Shown here: one piece after another, positions 26,611 to 35,908 of the stretch
Layout of the letters: each line of letters starts with the position of its first letter
Numbering within the stretch: position 1 is the stretch's first letter
NCBI RefSeq assembly: GCF_007954355.1
Contig: NZ_VOLR01000021.1
Location: 17,069 to 81,068 of the forward strand
Reading direction: 5' to 3'
DNA: 64,000 nucleotides
DNA from: Colwellia hornerae
Lineage (GTDB): Bacteria; Pseudomonadota; Gammaproteobacteria; Enterobacterales; Alteromonadaceae
The notes under the pieces: generated by a model
Seen by the model: the letters and a program-made list of their open reading frames with translations, nothing else
The model's database searches: none
Told to the model about the DNA's origin: nothing
Translations under genes and position numbers: made by a program

Positions 26611-26937
26611 AGTGCGGCTCAATACTGTATTTAATATTTGGTTCAACAAAGTAACAACTCGACAACTTAAATGAGTGGAATCTATCGGGCAATCATCTTA
26701 ACTCGATATTAAAAATAATGCACAAATCATTCCAAATTCAAAAAACTTCTTATTAGACAATAAACTAGCATAAAAATGCTCTATAAATACTACCATATTG
26801 AACGCTAGTGTAAAAAATTTCGACGAATAAGGATTAAACAGCCAACTTTATTTAAGGACCGATACAATCAACAAGCGTCAAGAATAAAAGGTCACTATGA
26901 TTTTAGTTGGCAAAGCAAATAACTGTTATTGAGCTAT
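26611..26937. other. Gap between small gene and tyrS terminator
   Basis: An AT-rich stretch in which I see no gene, tRNA or clear repeat. It should contain the promoter of the small minus-strand gene, but no confident -35/-10 pair stands out. Confidence 0.4.
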
Positions 26938-26961
26938 AAAAAAACCAGTAATAAATACTGG
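26938..26961 (-). terminator. Intrinsic terminator of tyrS
   Basis: On the minus strand a 6-bp stem CCAGTA-N5-TACTGG is followed by seven Ts, 28 bp beyond the tyrS stop codon. Confidence 0.75.
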
Positions 26962-26988
26962 CTTAAACATAGATAAAAATATATCTGG

Positions 26989-28194
26989 TTATTTTACTGT
27001 TACTTTAGCAAATTTACGTTTACCGACTTGGTAAATAGCCGTGGTACCCGAAGCAACACGTAGCTTGCTGTCAGTAATTTTTTCACCTTCAATTTTAGCC
27101 GCCCCTTGCTTAATCATGCGCATAGCGTCTGAAGTGCTCGCTACTAAGCCGGCTTCTTTTAGTAGGTTAGCAATGGCGATTTCACCACTGTCATCGACTA
27201 TATTCACCAACTTTTCCTCAATTTCATCAGGCATGGCGCCTTTTTGAAAACGATTAATAAATTCTTGGTGTGCCGCCTCTGCTGCTGCATCATCATGAAA
27301 ACGAGCAATTAACTCTTTGGCTAAATCGATTTTTACATCGCGAGGGTTCATTCCCTCGGCAATTTTTGTTTTATAAGCCGCAATTTCTTCCATTGGCTTA
27401 AAACTTAGCAGTTCATAATAACGCCACATTAATACATCAGAAATAGACATTATTTTACCAAACATTTCTGTTGGGCTATCCGTTATACCAATATAATTAT
27501 TTAGTGATTTAGACATTTTCTGTACACCGTCTAAACCTTCTAAAAGAGGCATCATCAAAACAGTTTGCGGTCGCTGCCCTTCTGATTTTTGTAATTCGCG
27601 GCCCATCAACAAATTGAACTTTTGATCTGTGCCACCCAGTTCAACATCAGCCTCTAACGCTACAGAATCCCAGCCCTGAACTAAAGGATACATAAACTCA
27701 TGAATGGCAATAGATTGACCACTGGTGTAACGTTTTTTAAAATCATCACGTTCCATCATACGAGCAACCGTTTGACGAGATGCCAGTTTTAACATACCGG
27801 CAGCACCTAACTTATCCATCCAAGTAGAGTTAAAAGCTACCGTTGTTTTAGCTGGGTCTAGAATTTTAAAAACTTGTTCTTTATAGGTTTCAGCATTGGC
27901 CAGCACGTCTTCTCTGGTTAACGCTTTACGCGTAACGTTTTTACCGGTTGGATCACCTATCATGCCAGTGAAATCGCCAATTAAGAAAATAACTTCATGG
28001 CCAAGTTGTTGAAACTGACGCAACTTATTAATTAATACCGTATGACCTAGATGTAAGTCTGGTGCCGTAGGGTCAAACCCCGCTTTAATTTTTAGTGGCT
28101 TACCCGTTTTTAATTTTTCTAGTAATTCACTCTCTAGCAAAATTTCTTCTGCACCACGCTCAATTTCAGCAAACGCTTGGCTGACATCAGTCAT
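26989..28194 (-). CDS. tyrS: Tyrosyl-tRNA synthetase
   Basis: A 401-residue class I aminoacyl-tRNA synthetase that charges tRNA-Tyr. The HIGH-type motif is HLGHT (in [14 protein letters not shown]), KMSKS is intact ([12 protein letters not shown]), and the tyrosine/ATP pocket stretch [20 protein letters not shown], split here as [11 protein letters not shown] and SVALEADVE, is present. A C-terminal S4 RNA-binding domain (about 340-400: [15 protein letters not shown]) completes it. The size and motifs fit the TyrRS group lacking the E. coli-type long C-terminal linker. The ATG chosen has GGAG nine bases upstream; an upstream start at 28221 has none. Confidence 0.96.
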   Translation of the reverse strand: MTDVSQAFAEIERGAEEILLESELLEKLKTGKPLKIKAGFDPTAPDLHLGHTVLINKLRQFQQLGHEVIFLIGDFTGMIGDPTGKNVTRKALTREDVLANAETYKEQVFKILDPAKTTVAFNSTWMDKLGAAGMLKLASRQTVARMMERDDFKKRYTSGQSIAIHEFMYPLVQGWDSVALEADVELGGTDQKFNLLMGRELQKSEGQRPQTVLMMPLLEGLDGVQKMSKSLNNYIGITDSPTEMFGKIMSISDVLMWRYYELLSFKPMEEIAAYKTKIAEGMNPRDVKIDLAKELIARFHDDAAAEAAHQEFINRFQKGAMPDEIEEKLVNIVDDSGEIAIANLLKEAGLVASTSDAMRMIKQGAAKIEGEKITDSKLRVASGTTAIYQVGKRKFAKVTVK

Positions 28195-28407
28195 CGACTT
28201 AGCTCCAAAAAATATAATCATAATTTATTGCTCGATTCTACTGCAATAATGCCTTAGGTGAAAAGCCTTAAGTTAATATTTAGGGCAATTGTTCTATTTT
28301 TTAATTATTGCCGCTTGTTTTTCAAGAGAGAAATGCCACTGAGTCCCCGAGATCACTCATCTTTACGGTAATTAAATTTTACTCAAGGCTATTTTTTGAT
28401 ATAGTAA

Positions 28408-28421
28408 ACGATAGTTATCGT
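28408..28421. promoter_or_regulatory. Short palindrome upstream of the endopeptidase gene
   Basis: ACGATA-GT-TATCGT, a 6-bp perfect inverted repeat 10 bp before the ATG. It could be an operator or an RNA hairpin near the ribosome site; no regulator is known. Confidence 0.3.
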
Positions 28422-28431
28422 ATTAAGATAC

Positions 28432-29820
28432 ATGAAATTAGGTTGTAATCTGTTGAAAATCATAAAAAAATTCTATTTACAGTTACCAAAACAGCATAGA
28501 GTAATTATTAGCTCATTCAGCATAATTGTGCTGTTATTACTGCTTATTCCCTCAGAAAAGGCAACAGCCAGTCGTCAATCGACAGATTCATCATTAGAAA
28601 TAGGCAAACGTTACGCATTAGCTTTACCTGAAGATCAGGATATCACCTTAGACACTCCCACTAGCAATATTGAGCAATCAATAAAAAAAGAAAGTATTAC
28701 CGCCTCTATTAGCAATGACGATGAGACACTGACTTGGCAAAAAGCAAAAGTACGCAGTGGCGACTCACTTGCTAAAGTATTTAAACGTCTAGGCTATAGC
28801 GCGAGAACAACATACGACGTTAGTTCAGCAGAGGGCAAGTACAGTAAACTATTGAAAAAAATTAATGTCGGTGATGTCTTTCAAATAGGCCAGAACGCGA
28901 CAGGAGAACTAGCTGCACTGACCTACCCGCTATCAAAAACAGAAACTCTATATGTAAAATTACTTGATGATGGCAGTTATCAATCAAGCAAAGAAACCAA
29001 AACAGTAGAAATTAGAGAAACAATTGCGCATGGTGTGATAAAAAGTAATTTTTGGAATGCCGGCATAGAATCTGGTTTAAACGACGGACAAATAATTAAC
29101 TTAGCTAATATTTTTGGTTGGGATATCGATTTTGCTTTAGATATTCGTGAAGGCGATAGTTTTCATGTCGTTTTCGAAAATCGTTATGTTGATGGCGATC
29201 ACATAGGTACAGGTAAAATTCTTGCTGCTGAATTTATTAATAAAGACGACCCTTTTCAAGCCATTCGCTTTACGGACGGCGAATATTATTCTCCCGATGG
29301 CAGAAGTATGCGCAAAGCCTTTTTACGTGCGCCGGTAAACTTTAGATATATCAGTTCAAATTTCAAACCAAAACGTTTTCATCCTATTCAAAAACGCTGG
29401 AAAGCTCATCGTGGTACCGATTATCGTGCAAATAAAGGCACACCAGTAGTTGCTGCCGGTAATGGTAAGGTTACTCACTCAACTTATAATAAATATAATG
29501 GTAATTATGTATTTATTCAGCATGGCAATGGCATTGTGACTAAATATTTACACTTTTCAAAACGAAAGGTGAAAAAAGGGCAACGGGTAAAGCAAGGCGA
29601 CGTTATTGGTTATGTTGGCTCAACGGGTATGTCAGAAGCATCGCATTTACATTATGAGTTTTTACTTAATGGCGTACACCGTAATCCAAGAACGGTAAAA
29701 CTACCTGACGCTAAACCGATCAATAAAAAATATGCTGCTGAGTTTTCGGCATTATCAAGCCAACGCTTAATGGAACTTTCAGGCTCTAGGCAAGCGTTAT
29801 TGGCGATGCAAACGCATTAA
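28432..29820 (+). CDS. M23 murein DD-endopeptidase, MepM-like
   Basis: A 462-residue envelope hydrolase. Residues about 24-42 form one membrane anchor (IISSFSIIVLLLLLIP). An OapA/LysM-like segment follows (about 105-150: VRSGDSLAKVFKRLGYSART), then a middle domain and the M23 zinc peptidase domain (about 310-430). Zinc ligands are visible in AHRGTDYRA (H and D) and EASHLHYEF (HxH). The layout matches E. coli MepM (YebA), which cuts D-Ala-mDAP cross-links so that new murein can be inserted. The next gene is anmK, which recycles anhydromuropeptides, giving a murein-turnover pair 35 bp apart and probably co-transcribed. Confidence 0.88.
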   Translation: MKLGCNLLKIIKKFYLQLPKQHRVIISSFSIIVLLLLLIPSEKATASRQSTDSSLEIGKRYALALPEDQDITLDTPTSNIEQSIKKESITASISNDDETLTWQKAKVRSGDSLAKVFKRLGYSARTTYDVSSAEGKYSKLLKKINVGDVFQIGQNATGELAALTYPLSKTETLYVKLLDDGSYQSSKETKTVEIRETIAHGVIKSNFWNAGIESGLNDGQIINLANIFGWDIDFALDIREGDSFHVVFENRYVDGDHIGTGKILAAEFINKDDPFQAIRFTDGEYYSPDGRSMRKAFLRAPVNFRYISSNFKPKRFHPIQKRWKAHRGTDYRANKGTPVVAAGNGKVTHSTYNKYNGNYVFIQHGNGIVTKYLHFSKRKVKKGQRVKQGDVIGYVGSTGMSEASHLHYEFLLNGVHRNPRTVKLPDAKPINKKYAAEFSALSSQRLMELSGSRQALLAMQTH

Positions 29821-29855
29821 CAGATATTTAGCCCGATAATAAATAGCGAGTATAA

Positions 29856-30980
29856 ATGACAAAAGCTAAGTTTTATATTGGGTTAATGTCTGGCACTAGC
29901 GCTGATGGTATTGACCTAGCCCTTGTTAGCTTTACTTCTGAAAGTGTCGAACTAGTTGCTAGCTATTACCAAGCTTATGACAATGCTACTCGACAAAAAA
30001 TCACCGATCTTTATTTGCCCAATCATAACGAAATAGACAGAGCATTTTCACTTGATATTACCCTTGCTCATCAGTTTGATGAGGCAATAAAAAAATTATT
30101 ACAGCAAGAAAATTTAGTATCTGCTGATATTATTGCTATCGGTAATCACGGTCAAACTATTCGACATCGCCCAACGCAAAATTCAGCTATTGAAGCACCT
30201 TTCACTTTACAAATAGGCTGCAATCAAACGTTAGCCGTATTAACAGATATTCGAGTCATTGGTGACTTTAGAACAAAAGATATCGCCTTAGGTGGACAAG
30301 GTGCTCCCTTAGTACCAGCATTTCACCAATTTTTATTACCACCGACTCAACATGAAACTTTTTTAGTGAATATAGGCGGCATAGCTAATATCACTTTTCT
30401 GCCTAAAAAGAATTCGGCAAAGAGTGTCTTAGGCTTTGATACCGGGCCAGGGAACGCTCTTTTAGATGCATGGTGCTTTCAGCATTCAGGAAATAGATTT
30501 GACAATAATGGCGACTGGGGAAGATCTGGAACAATTAACCAAACACTATTAATGCAGTTACTCAGTGATAACTACTTTTCATTATCAGCACCTAAAAGCA
30601 CTGGTCGTGAATACTTTACTTTGCAATGGTTAGCACGCTTTCTCGCACCTTTGCAAATAAGCACTGTCGACGTTCAAGCAACCCTTACTGCCCTTACTGC
30701 TTGTTCTATAGCAGCCGACATTAAAAAAACATCAAATTCAGCAGATGTATATTTATGCGGAGGAGGAGTCGAGAATAATTTTTGTTATAAGCTTTTAAAA
30801 CAAGAGCTTAACAACTTTAATGTGAATAAGATACATTCACTAAAGCTGAATAATAACGCACTTGAGGCCATGGCATTTGCTTGGCTAGCATTCGCTTATG
30901 ACAAAAAAATCTATGGAAATATCCCAGCAGTAACAGGGGCTAGAAAGTCAACAGTGCTCGGTTGTGAGTTTTTTGCCTAA
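29856..30980 (+). CDS. anmK: Anhydro-N-acetylmuramic acid kinase
   Basis: A 374-residue sugar kinase that hydrolyses the anhydro ring and phosphorylates anhMurNAc to MurNAc-6-phosphate in murein recycling. The ATP-binding GLMSGTSADGIDLAL at the N-terminus is a family hallmark. The central VIGDFRTKDIALGGQGAPL, split here as VIGDFRTKD and IALGGQGAPL, the substrate segment LGFDTGPGNALLDAW and the C-terminal EAMAFAWLAF are also typical. The length equals that of E. coli AnmK. It lies 35 bp downstream of the MepM-like gene, with no terminator between them. Confidence 0.96.
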   Translation: MTKAKFYIGLMSGTSADGIDLALVSFTSESVELVASYYQAYDNATRQKITDLYLPNHNEIDRAFSLDITLAHQFDEAIKKLLQQENLVSADIIAIGNHGQTIRHRPTQNSAIEAPFTLQIGCNQTLAVLTDIRVIGDFRTKDIALGGQGAPLVPAFHQFLLPPTQHETFLVNIGGIANITFLPKKNSAKSVLGFDTGPGNALLDAWCFQHSGNRFDNNGDWGRSGTINQTLLMQLLSDNYFSLSAPKSTGREYFTLQWLARFLAPLQISTVDVQATLTALTACSIAADIKKTSNSADVYLCGGGVENNFCYKLLKQELNNFNVNKIHSLKLNNNALEAMAFAWLAFAYDKKIYGNIPAVTGARKSTVLGCEFFA

Positions 30981-31143
30981 TTGACTCTAGACCTAAGTCA
31001 CTTTATCTTTATAATGAAATATTACCTGTTTAAGTAAACATGCTCATTCAGCAGATTAATTGAACTAATCAATCTATTATAAATCTAAGTTACATAGGGT
31101 TTATTAATCAATATCAAAACAGCAATTTAGGCGAGGAGGATCA

Positions 31144-31335
31144 ATGAAATTTCATGATATTCATATTGGTATGAAATGCGGTAGTAAAAAAGGTAGTGGC
31201 ACAGTAACGTGGATTGACGGTTCAACGCGCACTATTTACATGGCAAATACAGAAGAAAACAATAGCTTTGAAGTAGACTTCGAAGAAATTATAGAAGACC
31301 CTCAAGCACATAATAATACCGACGCCTATTACTAA
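31144..31335 (+). CDS. Small conserved-looking protein of 63 residues
   Basis: Not recognised. The start has an exceptionally strong ribosome-binding site (GAGGAGG seven bases before ATG), which supports real and high-level translation. The product is acidic and compact: FHDIHIGMKCGSKKGSGTVTWI, split here as FHDIHIGMKCG and SKKGSGTVTWI, then alternating strand-like segments and EVDFEEIIEDP. One cysteine is present. It looks like a small all-beta (SH3 or KOW-like) domain, but this is a guess from the strand pattern. It has its own terminator. Confidence 0.65.
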   Translation: MKFHDIHIGMKCGSKKGSGTVTWIDGSTRTIYMANTEENNSFEVDFEEIIEDPQAHNNTDAYY

Positions 31336-31362
31336 TAAGTATGGCTACCCACTATATAAAAT

Positions 31363-31389
31363 AAAAAGCCTCTTACAAAGAGGCTTTTT
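31363..31389. terminator. Bidirectional intrinsic terminator
   Basis: A 12-bp perfect stem (AAAAAGCCTCTT with AAGAGGCTTTTT) around a 3-nt loop lies between two converging genes, with Ts on one strand and As on the other. Confidence 0.92.
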
Positions 31390-31400
31390 ATTCGATAACG

Positions 31401-31679
31401 TTAACCACCTACCTTCAAATTAGGTAAATTAGTATTAGCAATAGTTGATAATACAAGTGATACCATAAAAAAGAAAAATGTTGTTGCTGCCATCGTTGCT
31501 CGAAATACCTCGTCACTATTTTCTGAAAAAGTTAAAATTCCGCCACAAATGATGGCAAGAATAAAACAAATAATACCGCTAACTTTAGCCAATTTTTGTA
31601 AAAGACCTTTTTTAGTTTGAGTTAACTCTGTAGTTATTACTTTGGTCGTGCAACTTTCGTTGTCTTTATCTGCTGACAT
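31401..31679 (-). CDS. Small two-helix membrane protein
   Basis: Not recognised. The ATG chosen (AAGGAGAG ten bases upstream) gives 92 residues; an upstream start at 31751 would add an unlikely leader. Two hydrophobic helices, about residues 34-53 (VSGIICFILAIICGGILTF) and 64-82 (MAATTFFFFMVSLVLSTIA), follow a hydrophilic Thr/Lys-rich N-terminus. It probably sits in the inner membrane as a hairpin. It is downstream of the haem chemoreceptor gene on the same strand, 97 bp away. Confidence 0.6.
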   Translation of the reverse strand: MSADKDNESCTTKVITTELTQTKKGLLQKLAKVSGIICFILAIICGGILTFSENSDEVFRATMAATTFFFFMVSLVLSTIANTNLPNLKVGG

Positions 31680-31775
31680 CGTGAAACTCTCCTTAATAAT
31701 CAATAATGGTATAATAAAAATAGCGTGTTGATGATAATTAAACACAGCCATTTTTTGTTAGTTACCCTGTAAGTA

Positions 31776-33392
31776 TTATATTTTAAATTGCGATAATTGC
31801 TGATTAAGCGCGTAAGCTAACTCGAGTAACTGTTCACTTATCTCTTTACCACGTATTGCGTCTTTACTAGATTTTTCAGCTACATTACTAATATTGACAA
31901 CATTGACATTAATTTCATCCGCCGCTAAATTTTGTTGTTGAGCTGCACTAGCAATTTGTGTATTTAAGTCATCAAGCTCAGTAATTTGAGACGTTATTTC
32001 CACTAATAAGCTGGCGACATTCGTTACATCTTCTGCCTTTTCATTTGCCTGCTGGCTAACATCATTCATAGAGTTAACAGCATTACCTGCATCAATTTGT
32101 AATCCCCTAATTGTCAACTGGATTTGATCAATAGATTCTCTGGTACGTGTGGCTAATGAGCGAACTTCATCGGCAACCACTGCAAAGCCTCGCCCTTGCT
32201 CTCCAGCTCTTGCTGCTTCAATAGCCGCATTTAATGCCAATAAGTTCGTTTGTTCGGCAATACTGGTTATCACCTCTAACACGCCCCCCACTTCATGGGT
32301 TTTATCGCTTAATGCCGAGATCATGGCGGTATTATCAATTACCTTATCACGCAATAAACCAATACCCTCTTTTGCTTTTTCGACTAATTCTAATCCTTGA
32401 GTTGCCTTTGTACGAACCGATACTGAATTCTCAGCCGCTGTTTGGGTATTACGGTGTACTTCACTGGCTGATGAATCTAATTCATTAATTGCAGCCGCTA
32501 CAGAATCGGTGCCATTTTTTTGTTCGAGAACAGCGGCTCGCATTAAATTAGATATTTCATCAACACTTTTTGCTGAATCAATTAATTTCTCTGTCGATGA
32601 TGAGATGGATAAAAAGCTCGAGCTAAATTTTTTCATCATGCCATTTAATGCCACACTGACCGCACCTAATTCATCATCATGGTGCACTTTAATTTCTTGG
32701 TTTAAATCTAAATTATCTTCAACATCGTTAATGGTTTTTCTAAGCCGTTTAAGGCGATTAAAAATTAACGTTTTTATCGTCAAACTTAATAACCAAAAAC
32801 TAACAACAGTAATAGCTAGCTGTAAGATCCCCGCTTGAGTTATAGAACTGATAATTTGCTGGTCAACTTGAGACAGATCATAAGTTACTTTCACCGCACC
32901 TAATATTTCATTTTCTTTGACTTGATGACAGGTTAAACAGTTAGTACCACGGTAATCTGAACTGGCACGTATAGGCGAAATAAAACTCATCATTCGCTTA
33001 CCGTTTCGTTCAAAAACATCGAACGCTTTAGTGCCGTTTATACCTTGTTGTTCAAAATCATCAACCGCTTTTTGATCAGCAAAACCATCACCAAAAATAG
33101 CCGTTAAAGCAGGCGCTCGAATAATACGTGCCTCAACAATTTCATCTTGGCTCAGTATTTTATTTTGTATTAACTGACGATTTACTATTGTCCCGGTTAA
33201 CATCATAGTGTTCACAGAGTCAAAATAATTAAGTGCTAAACTTTCTAGATTGCGTTCAACAAGATCTTCACTGAGCTCTTTTTCATCATAATAAAAGAAT
33301 ATGACTGTGGTACTTAAAAACGCTATTGCGATAAGTACTAATGCAGCATTAATCTTTACTGCCAATGATAGTGTAGAAAACATTGTGTTCAT
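31776..33392 (-). CDS. Methyl-accepting chemotaxis protein with c-type haem sensor domain
   Basis: A 538-residue chemoreceptor. One membrane helix (residues about 12-35), a periplasmic domain to about 185, a second helix to about 210, HAMP to about 265 and the signalling coil with hairpin tip ([39 protein letters not shown]). The periplasmic domain has NCLTCHQ near residue 152-156, a CxxCH haem c motif, preceded by conserved [10 protein letters not shown]. Such DUF3365/Tll0287-type haem domains sense redox state, oxygen or NO. Attachment of haem on the periplasmic side needs the Ccm system, which lies elsewhere. The ATG is chosen over a TTG one codon earlier. Confidence 0.88.
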   Translation of the reverse strand: MNTMFSTLSLAVKINAALVLIAIAFLSTTVIFFYYDEKELSEDLVERNLESLALNYFDSVNTMMLTGTIVNRQLIQNKILSQDEIVEARIIRAPALTAIFGDGFADQKAVDDFEQQGINGTKAFDVFERNGKRMMSFISPIRASSDYRGTNCLTCHQVKENEILGAVKVTYDLSQVDQQIISSITQAGILQLAITVVSFWLLSLTIKTLIFNRLKRLRKTINDVEDNLDLNQEIKVHHDDELGAVSVALNGMMKKFSSSFLSISSSTEKLIDSAKSVDEISNLMRAAVLEQKNGTDSVAAAINELDSSASEVHRNTQTAAENSVSVRTKATQGLELVEKAKEGIGLLRDKVIDNTAMISALSDKTHEVGGVLEVITSIAEQTNLLALNAAIEAARAGEQGRGFAVVADEVRSLATRTRESIDQIQLTIRGLQIDAGNAVNSMNDVSQQANEKAEDVTNVASLLVEITSQITELDDLNTQIASAAQQQNLAADEINVNVVNISNVAEKSSKDAIRGKEISEQLLELAYALNQQLSQFKI

Positions 33393-33949
33393 CAACCCGA
33401 TAGTTAAAAGTCATCAAAGTGTAAATTATTATAATAATAAAACTTTGATTTACTTTATCAATCGAGCATATATTTTTATCTATTTATGATGGAACCAACC
33501 GTTTTATAACTCATCTCTTTACTTATTTATTATCTTCATAGATCGATGGCAATTGTAGAAATTGAATAAATATGGCAACTGGAATTATTACGTTTAAGGG
33601 TAGTACCTGCCACAAAGCAGTCTAAATTTACGAATAAAAATCATCCGTCATAACGATCACTTTGATACGAGCTGACGTTCCCCACAGATGAGTATATGGA
33701 ACTTTTGATGATGGATTTGCCCGTAAGTCGCTCAACCTGACTGGCAACAAAGCCACCATAGCCGCCAGTCACGTAATTATATTTGTATGCTCAAAAAGTA
33801 CTAAAAGCGTATCGGCAATGAATGTCATTAGCTTTAATTAATTGCTAAGACCCATTTTATTTCAATTAAAACTATTAAGTAGATTTAATTATTGACATAC
33901 AATTAATAAGTTCTATTATGTAGTTATTATTGTATGGATTGAGTTGATT
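33393..33949. other. 557-bp gap with a small remnant open frame
   Basis: No full gene is visible. On the minus strand, 33641-33793 is open for about 50 codons and reads YVTGGYGGFVASQVERLTG, then KSIIKSSIYSSVGNVSSYQ, with no start codon or ribosome site. It looks like the end of a lost gene. The rest is AT-rich. It may contain the PadR promoter, near 33900-33945. Confidence 0.4.
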
Positions 33950-34291
33950 ATGGCTAACAAAAAATCTTATCTTGGAGAGTTTGAACACTTAGTCTTATTA
34001 AGTGTGATGCATTTAGGTGAAGATGCTTACGGTGTTACTGTACGCAGACATCTTAAAAATACTATTGATCGAGATGTGTCTATTGGAGCATTATATTCAA
34101 CCGTTGAGCGTTTAGAAAAAAAAGGGCTAATCACATCTAAAAAAGGGGAAGCTAAAGCAGAAAGAGGCGGTAAAGCTAAACGTTACTTTAAGTTGACATC
34201 AGATGGCATAACTAATTTGAAATACACTAAGGATAAACTTGAGCTAATGTGGGAAAAGTTACCTGACTTCTTTTCTATGGGAGCGTGTTGA
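33950..34291 (+). CDS. PadR-family transcriptional regulator
   Basis: A 113-residue winged-helix regulator. LGEFEHLVLLSVMHLGEDAYG at the start, split here as LGEFEHLVLLSVMHL and GEDAYG, then VTVRRHL, SIGALYSTVERLEKKGLI and the GGKAKRYFKLT wing are PadR hallmarks. A TTG two codons earlier is less likely. The next gene begins two bases after the stop and encodes a permease-prefix membrane protein, a recurrent PadR partner, which argues that the regulator controls the pair. The effector is unknown. Confidence 0.88.
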   Translation: MANKKSYLGEFEHLVLLSVMHLGEDAYGVTVRRHLKNTIDRDVSIGALYSTVERLEKKGLITSKKGEAKAERGGKAKRYFKLTSDGITNLKYTKDKLELMWEKLPDFFSMGAC

Positions 34292-34292
34292 T

Positions 34293-34997
34293 ATGGACAA
34301 TAAGAAATCAAATCCACCCAAATTGGCTAAGTTACTATTAAATATATCATTACCTAAACATGTCAAGGATGAAATATGTGGTGATTTAGAAGAAGAGTTT
34401 AATCTATACATATTAAAGGAAAAAGGTGATGTTATGGCAAATCGTTGGTTTTGGAGTCAGTCATTAACTACGTGTATTAGGTATTTATTTATCAAACAAA
34501 GATTACTTTCTGCTTTAACAGTTATTTTAGCTATTAGTATCTTAGCAACACTGTATGTTGCGATTACATCTCTATCATATGCCAGTAAAGAATTTTTTAA
34601 TGATGATTTTTGGTATAACGGGAACATTCACTTACTTTTCTTTGAGCCTAAATTCTGGAGTTTCACATCTAATAGTATTTTTGAAAGCTTGCCTCTTATG
34701 CACTTAGTCGATTCACATTCAGCTATTTGGGCATGTTTAGCATTACTTTCTTTATTCAAATTAGATCAAAAATATCAATTTAATACATTAATATTCTCTA
34801 TTTTATCTTTAGCCTTAATGCTTAGCCCATATCTTTACGGCGTTATTACTCTTCAATTATCATCGTTAAGTAATAAGGAAGTTGGACCTCTTATTGCCCT
34901 TATGTGGCTGCCTATTATGTATATGATTTTACCTATTGCTTATTTAACTGTAAAAAAACTGACAAATTCAAACAAAAACAGACCTTTAATTAGCTAA
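34293..34997 (+). CDS. Permease-prefix-domain membrane protein without a permease
   Basis: A 234-residue protein. The first 75 residues (NPPKLAKLLLNISLPKHVKDEICGDLEEEF, split here as NPPKLAKLLLNISLP and KHVKDEICGDLEEEF) match the prefix domain normally found before MacB/FtsX-type permeases and next to PadR genes. The rest has about four hydrophobic helices (near residues 65-90, 140-155, 165-185, 195-215) and no FtsX domain. It may be a truncated or freestanding version. It is directly downstream of the PadR gene. Both lie beside mobile-element debris, which suggests acquired DNA. Confidence 0.6.
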   Translation: MDNKKSNPPKLAKLLLNISLPKHVKDEICGDLEEEFNLYILKEKGDVMANRWFWSQSLTTCIRYLFIKQRLLSALTVILAISILATLYVAITSLSYASKEFFNDDFWYNGNIHLLFFEPKFWSFTSNSIFESLPLMHLVDSHSAIWACLALLSLFKLDQKYQFNTLIFSILSLALMLSPYLYGVITLQLSSLSNKEVGPLIALMWLPIMYMILPIAYLTVKKLTNSNKNRPLIS

Positions 34998-35204
34998 AGT
35001 TGTTTGCTCAATTAGTTAGAATCAACTGGGCCTAAATGTTTAAAATAGACGTTTAGACCTTAGTTTTGTAGCTAAGAATTAGTTTCAGGTTAGAATACCA
35101 CTGACGGCTATTAGCTTAAACCTGCCCTACAAACGAGCAGTAAATTTCGGCTAGTATTACGCTGTATTTCATCATGGCTTTGCAAAGGCTTAATGTCAGC
35201 TAAT

Positions 35205-35370
35205 GGCTCAGGCTGTGTGAAAACTATTTTGAACTTGCGTAATTCGGAAATATTAACGAAAAAAGGCTCTGAAGATTTGAATCTGTAGTAAGTTTGGTGT
35301 CAAACTACCTTTGAATTTACGTAGCGTCGCATAAAAATTGTAAGCTGAGAGTTTTCACACAGCCTGGGCT
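35205..35370. mobile_element. MITE-like element with 17-bp inverted ends and 4-bp target duplication
   Basis: CAGGCTGTGTGAAAACT at 35209-35225 is the exact reverse complement of the sequence at 35350-35366. The 158-bp element has no coding capacity and is flanked by GGCT direct repeats at 35205-35208 and 35367-35370, which fits a 4-bp target-site duplication. The TIR motif is not one I can assign to a named IS family. The left portion also contains TTGAACTTGCG and the right TTGAATTTACG, which are subterminal similarities. Confidence 0.75.
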
Positions 35371-35399
35371 ATCAGTTGACCTAAAGAATAAACAGTAGT

Positions 35400-35754
35400 T
35401 TACGTCAACAATGCCGACTTTCCTGACTGCAATACCAAAATATCATCACAGTAGGAAACGGACAGTTCGCGGTTGAGTAGGTCATATAAGGCGTCTTTTT
35501 TGTTGCGGAAAACTTAATAAAGTATTTATTGAAAACAGTCTAACAGAGTCTACTTTTAGCCAAAGCATCAACAGATAAACAACGTTATCAGCAGATTTGC
35601 CTGAGCGCTAAGAAAACTTAGCTTGACGTAAAATTATATTAAAGCCAGTGCTCTTCCATGTTGAATTGAAAGTATTGTCGATCTTAAGGTTTGCTTGTTC
35701 AAATAGGTCAGCCGTTAGTGATGATAAGTTTAAGATGTTTGTCGCAGAATCCAT
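35400..35754 (-). pseudogene. Broken IS4-type transposase gene fragment
   Basis: Starting at the ATG, the minus strand reads NLSSLTADLFEQANLKIDN, then TFNSTWKSTGFNIILRQAKF, then an in-frame TAG, and continues as RSGKSADNVVYLLMLWLKVD and SVRLFSINTLLSF. A frameshift in the A-run then opens KDALYDLLNRELS up to a TAA. NLKIDNTFNSTW, RSG, LWLKVDS and LFS..LLSF are features of IS4-type transposase N-termini. Only the first quarter of a normal transposase remains, with at least one stop and one frameshift, so it is dead. The ISs concerned could be the source of the nearby MITE, but the terminal repeats were not matched. Confidence 0.7.
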
Positions 35755-35755
35755 T

Positions 35756-35817
35756 CGATGTCTCTTTTGGTTTTTTACGTTGTCTAGTTAACCAGTATTT
35801 ACCACATTGAGACATCG
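35756..35817. repeat. 9-bp inverted repeat next to the transposase remnant
   Basis: CGATGTCTC at 35756-35764 and GAGACATCG at 35809-35817 are exact reverse complements, 44 bp apart. They lie immediately before the transposase start, as part of a decayed IS end or leader. Confidence 0.45.
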
Positions 35818-35908
35818 TCTAATTTAAAATTATTATCATTTTTTATTATATTTGAATCACGAAACTTGAGTTAGTTTTATACAAGAATGTTTAGTTGTTA
35901 TTTTAAAC

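Noticed and set aside
33425..33475. FNR-like TTGAT...ATCAA upstream of the haem chemoreceptor
   Set aside because: The arms are present but the spacer is seven bases, not four, so it is not an FNR site.
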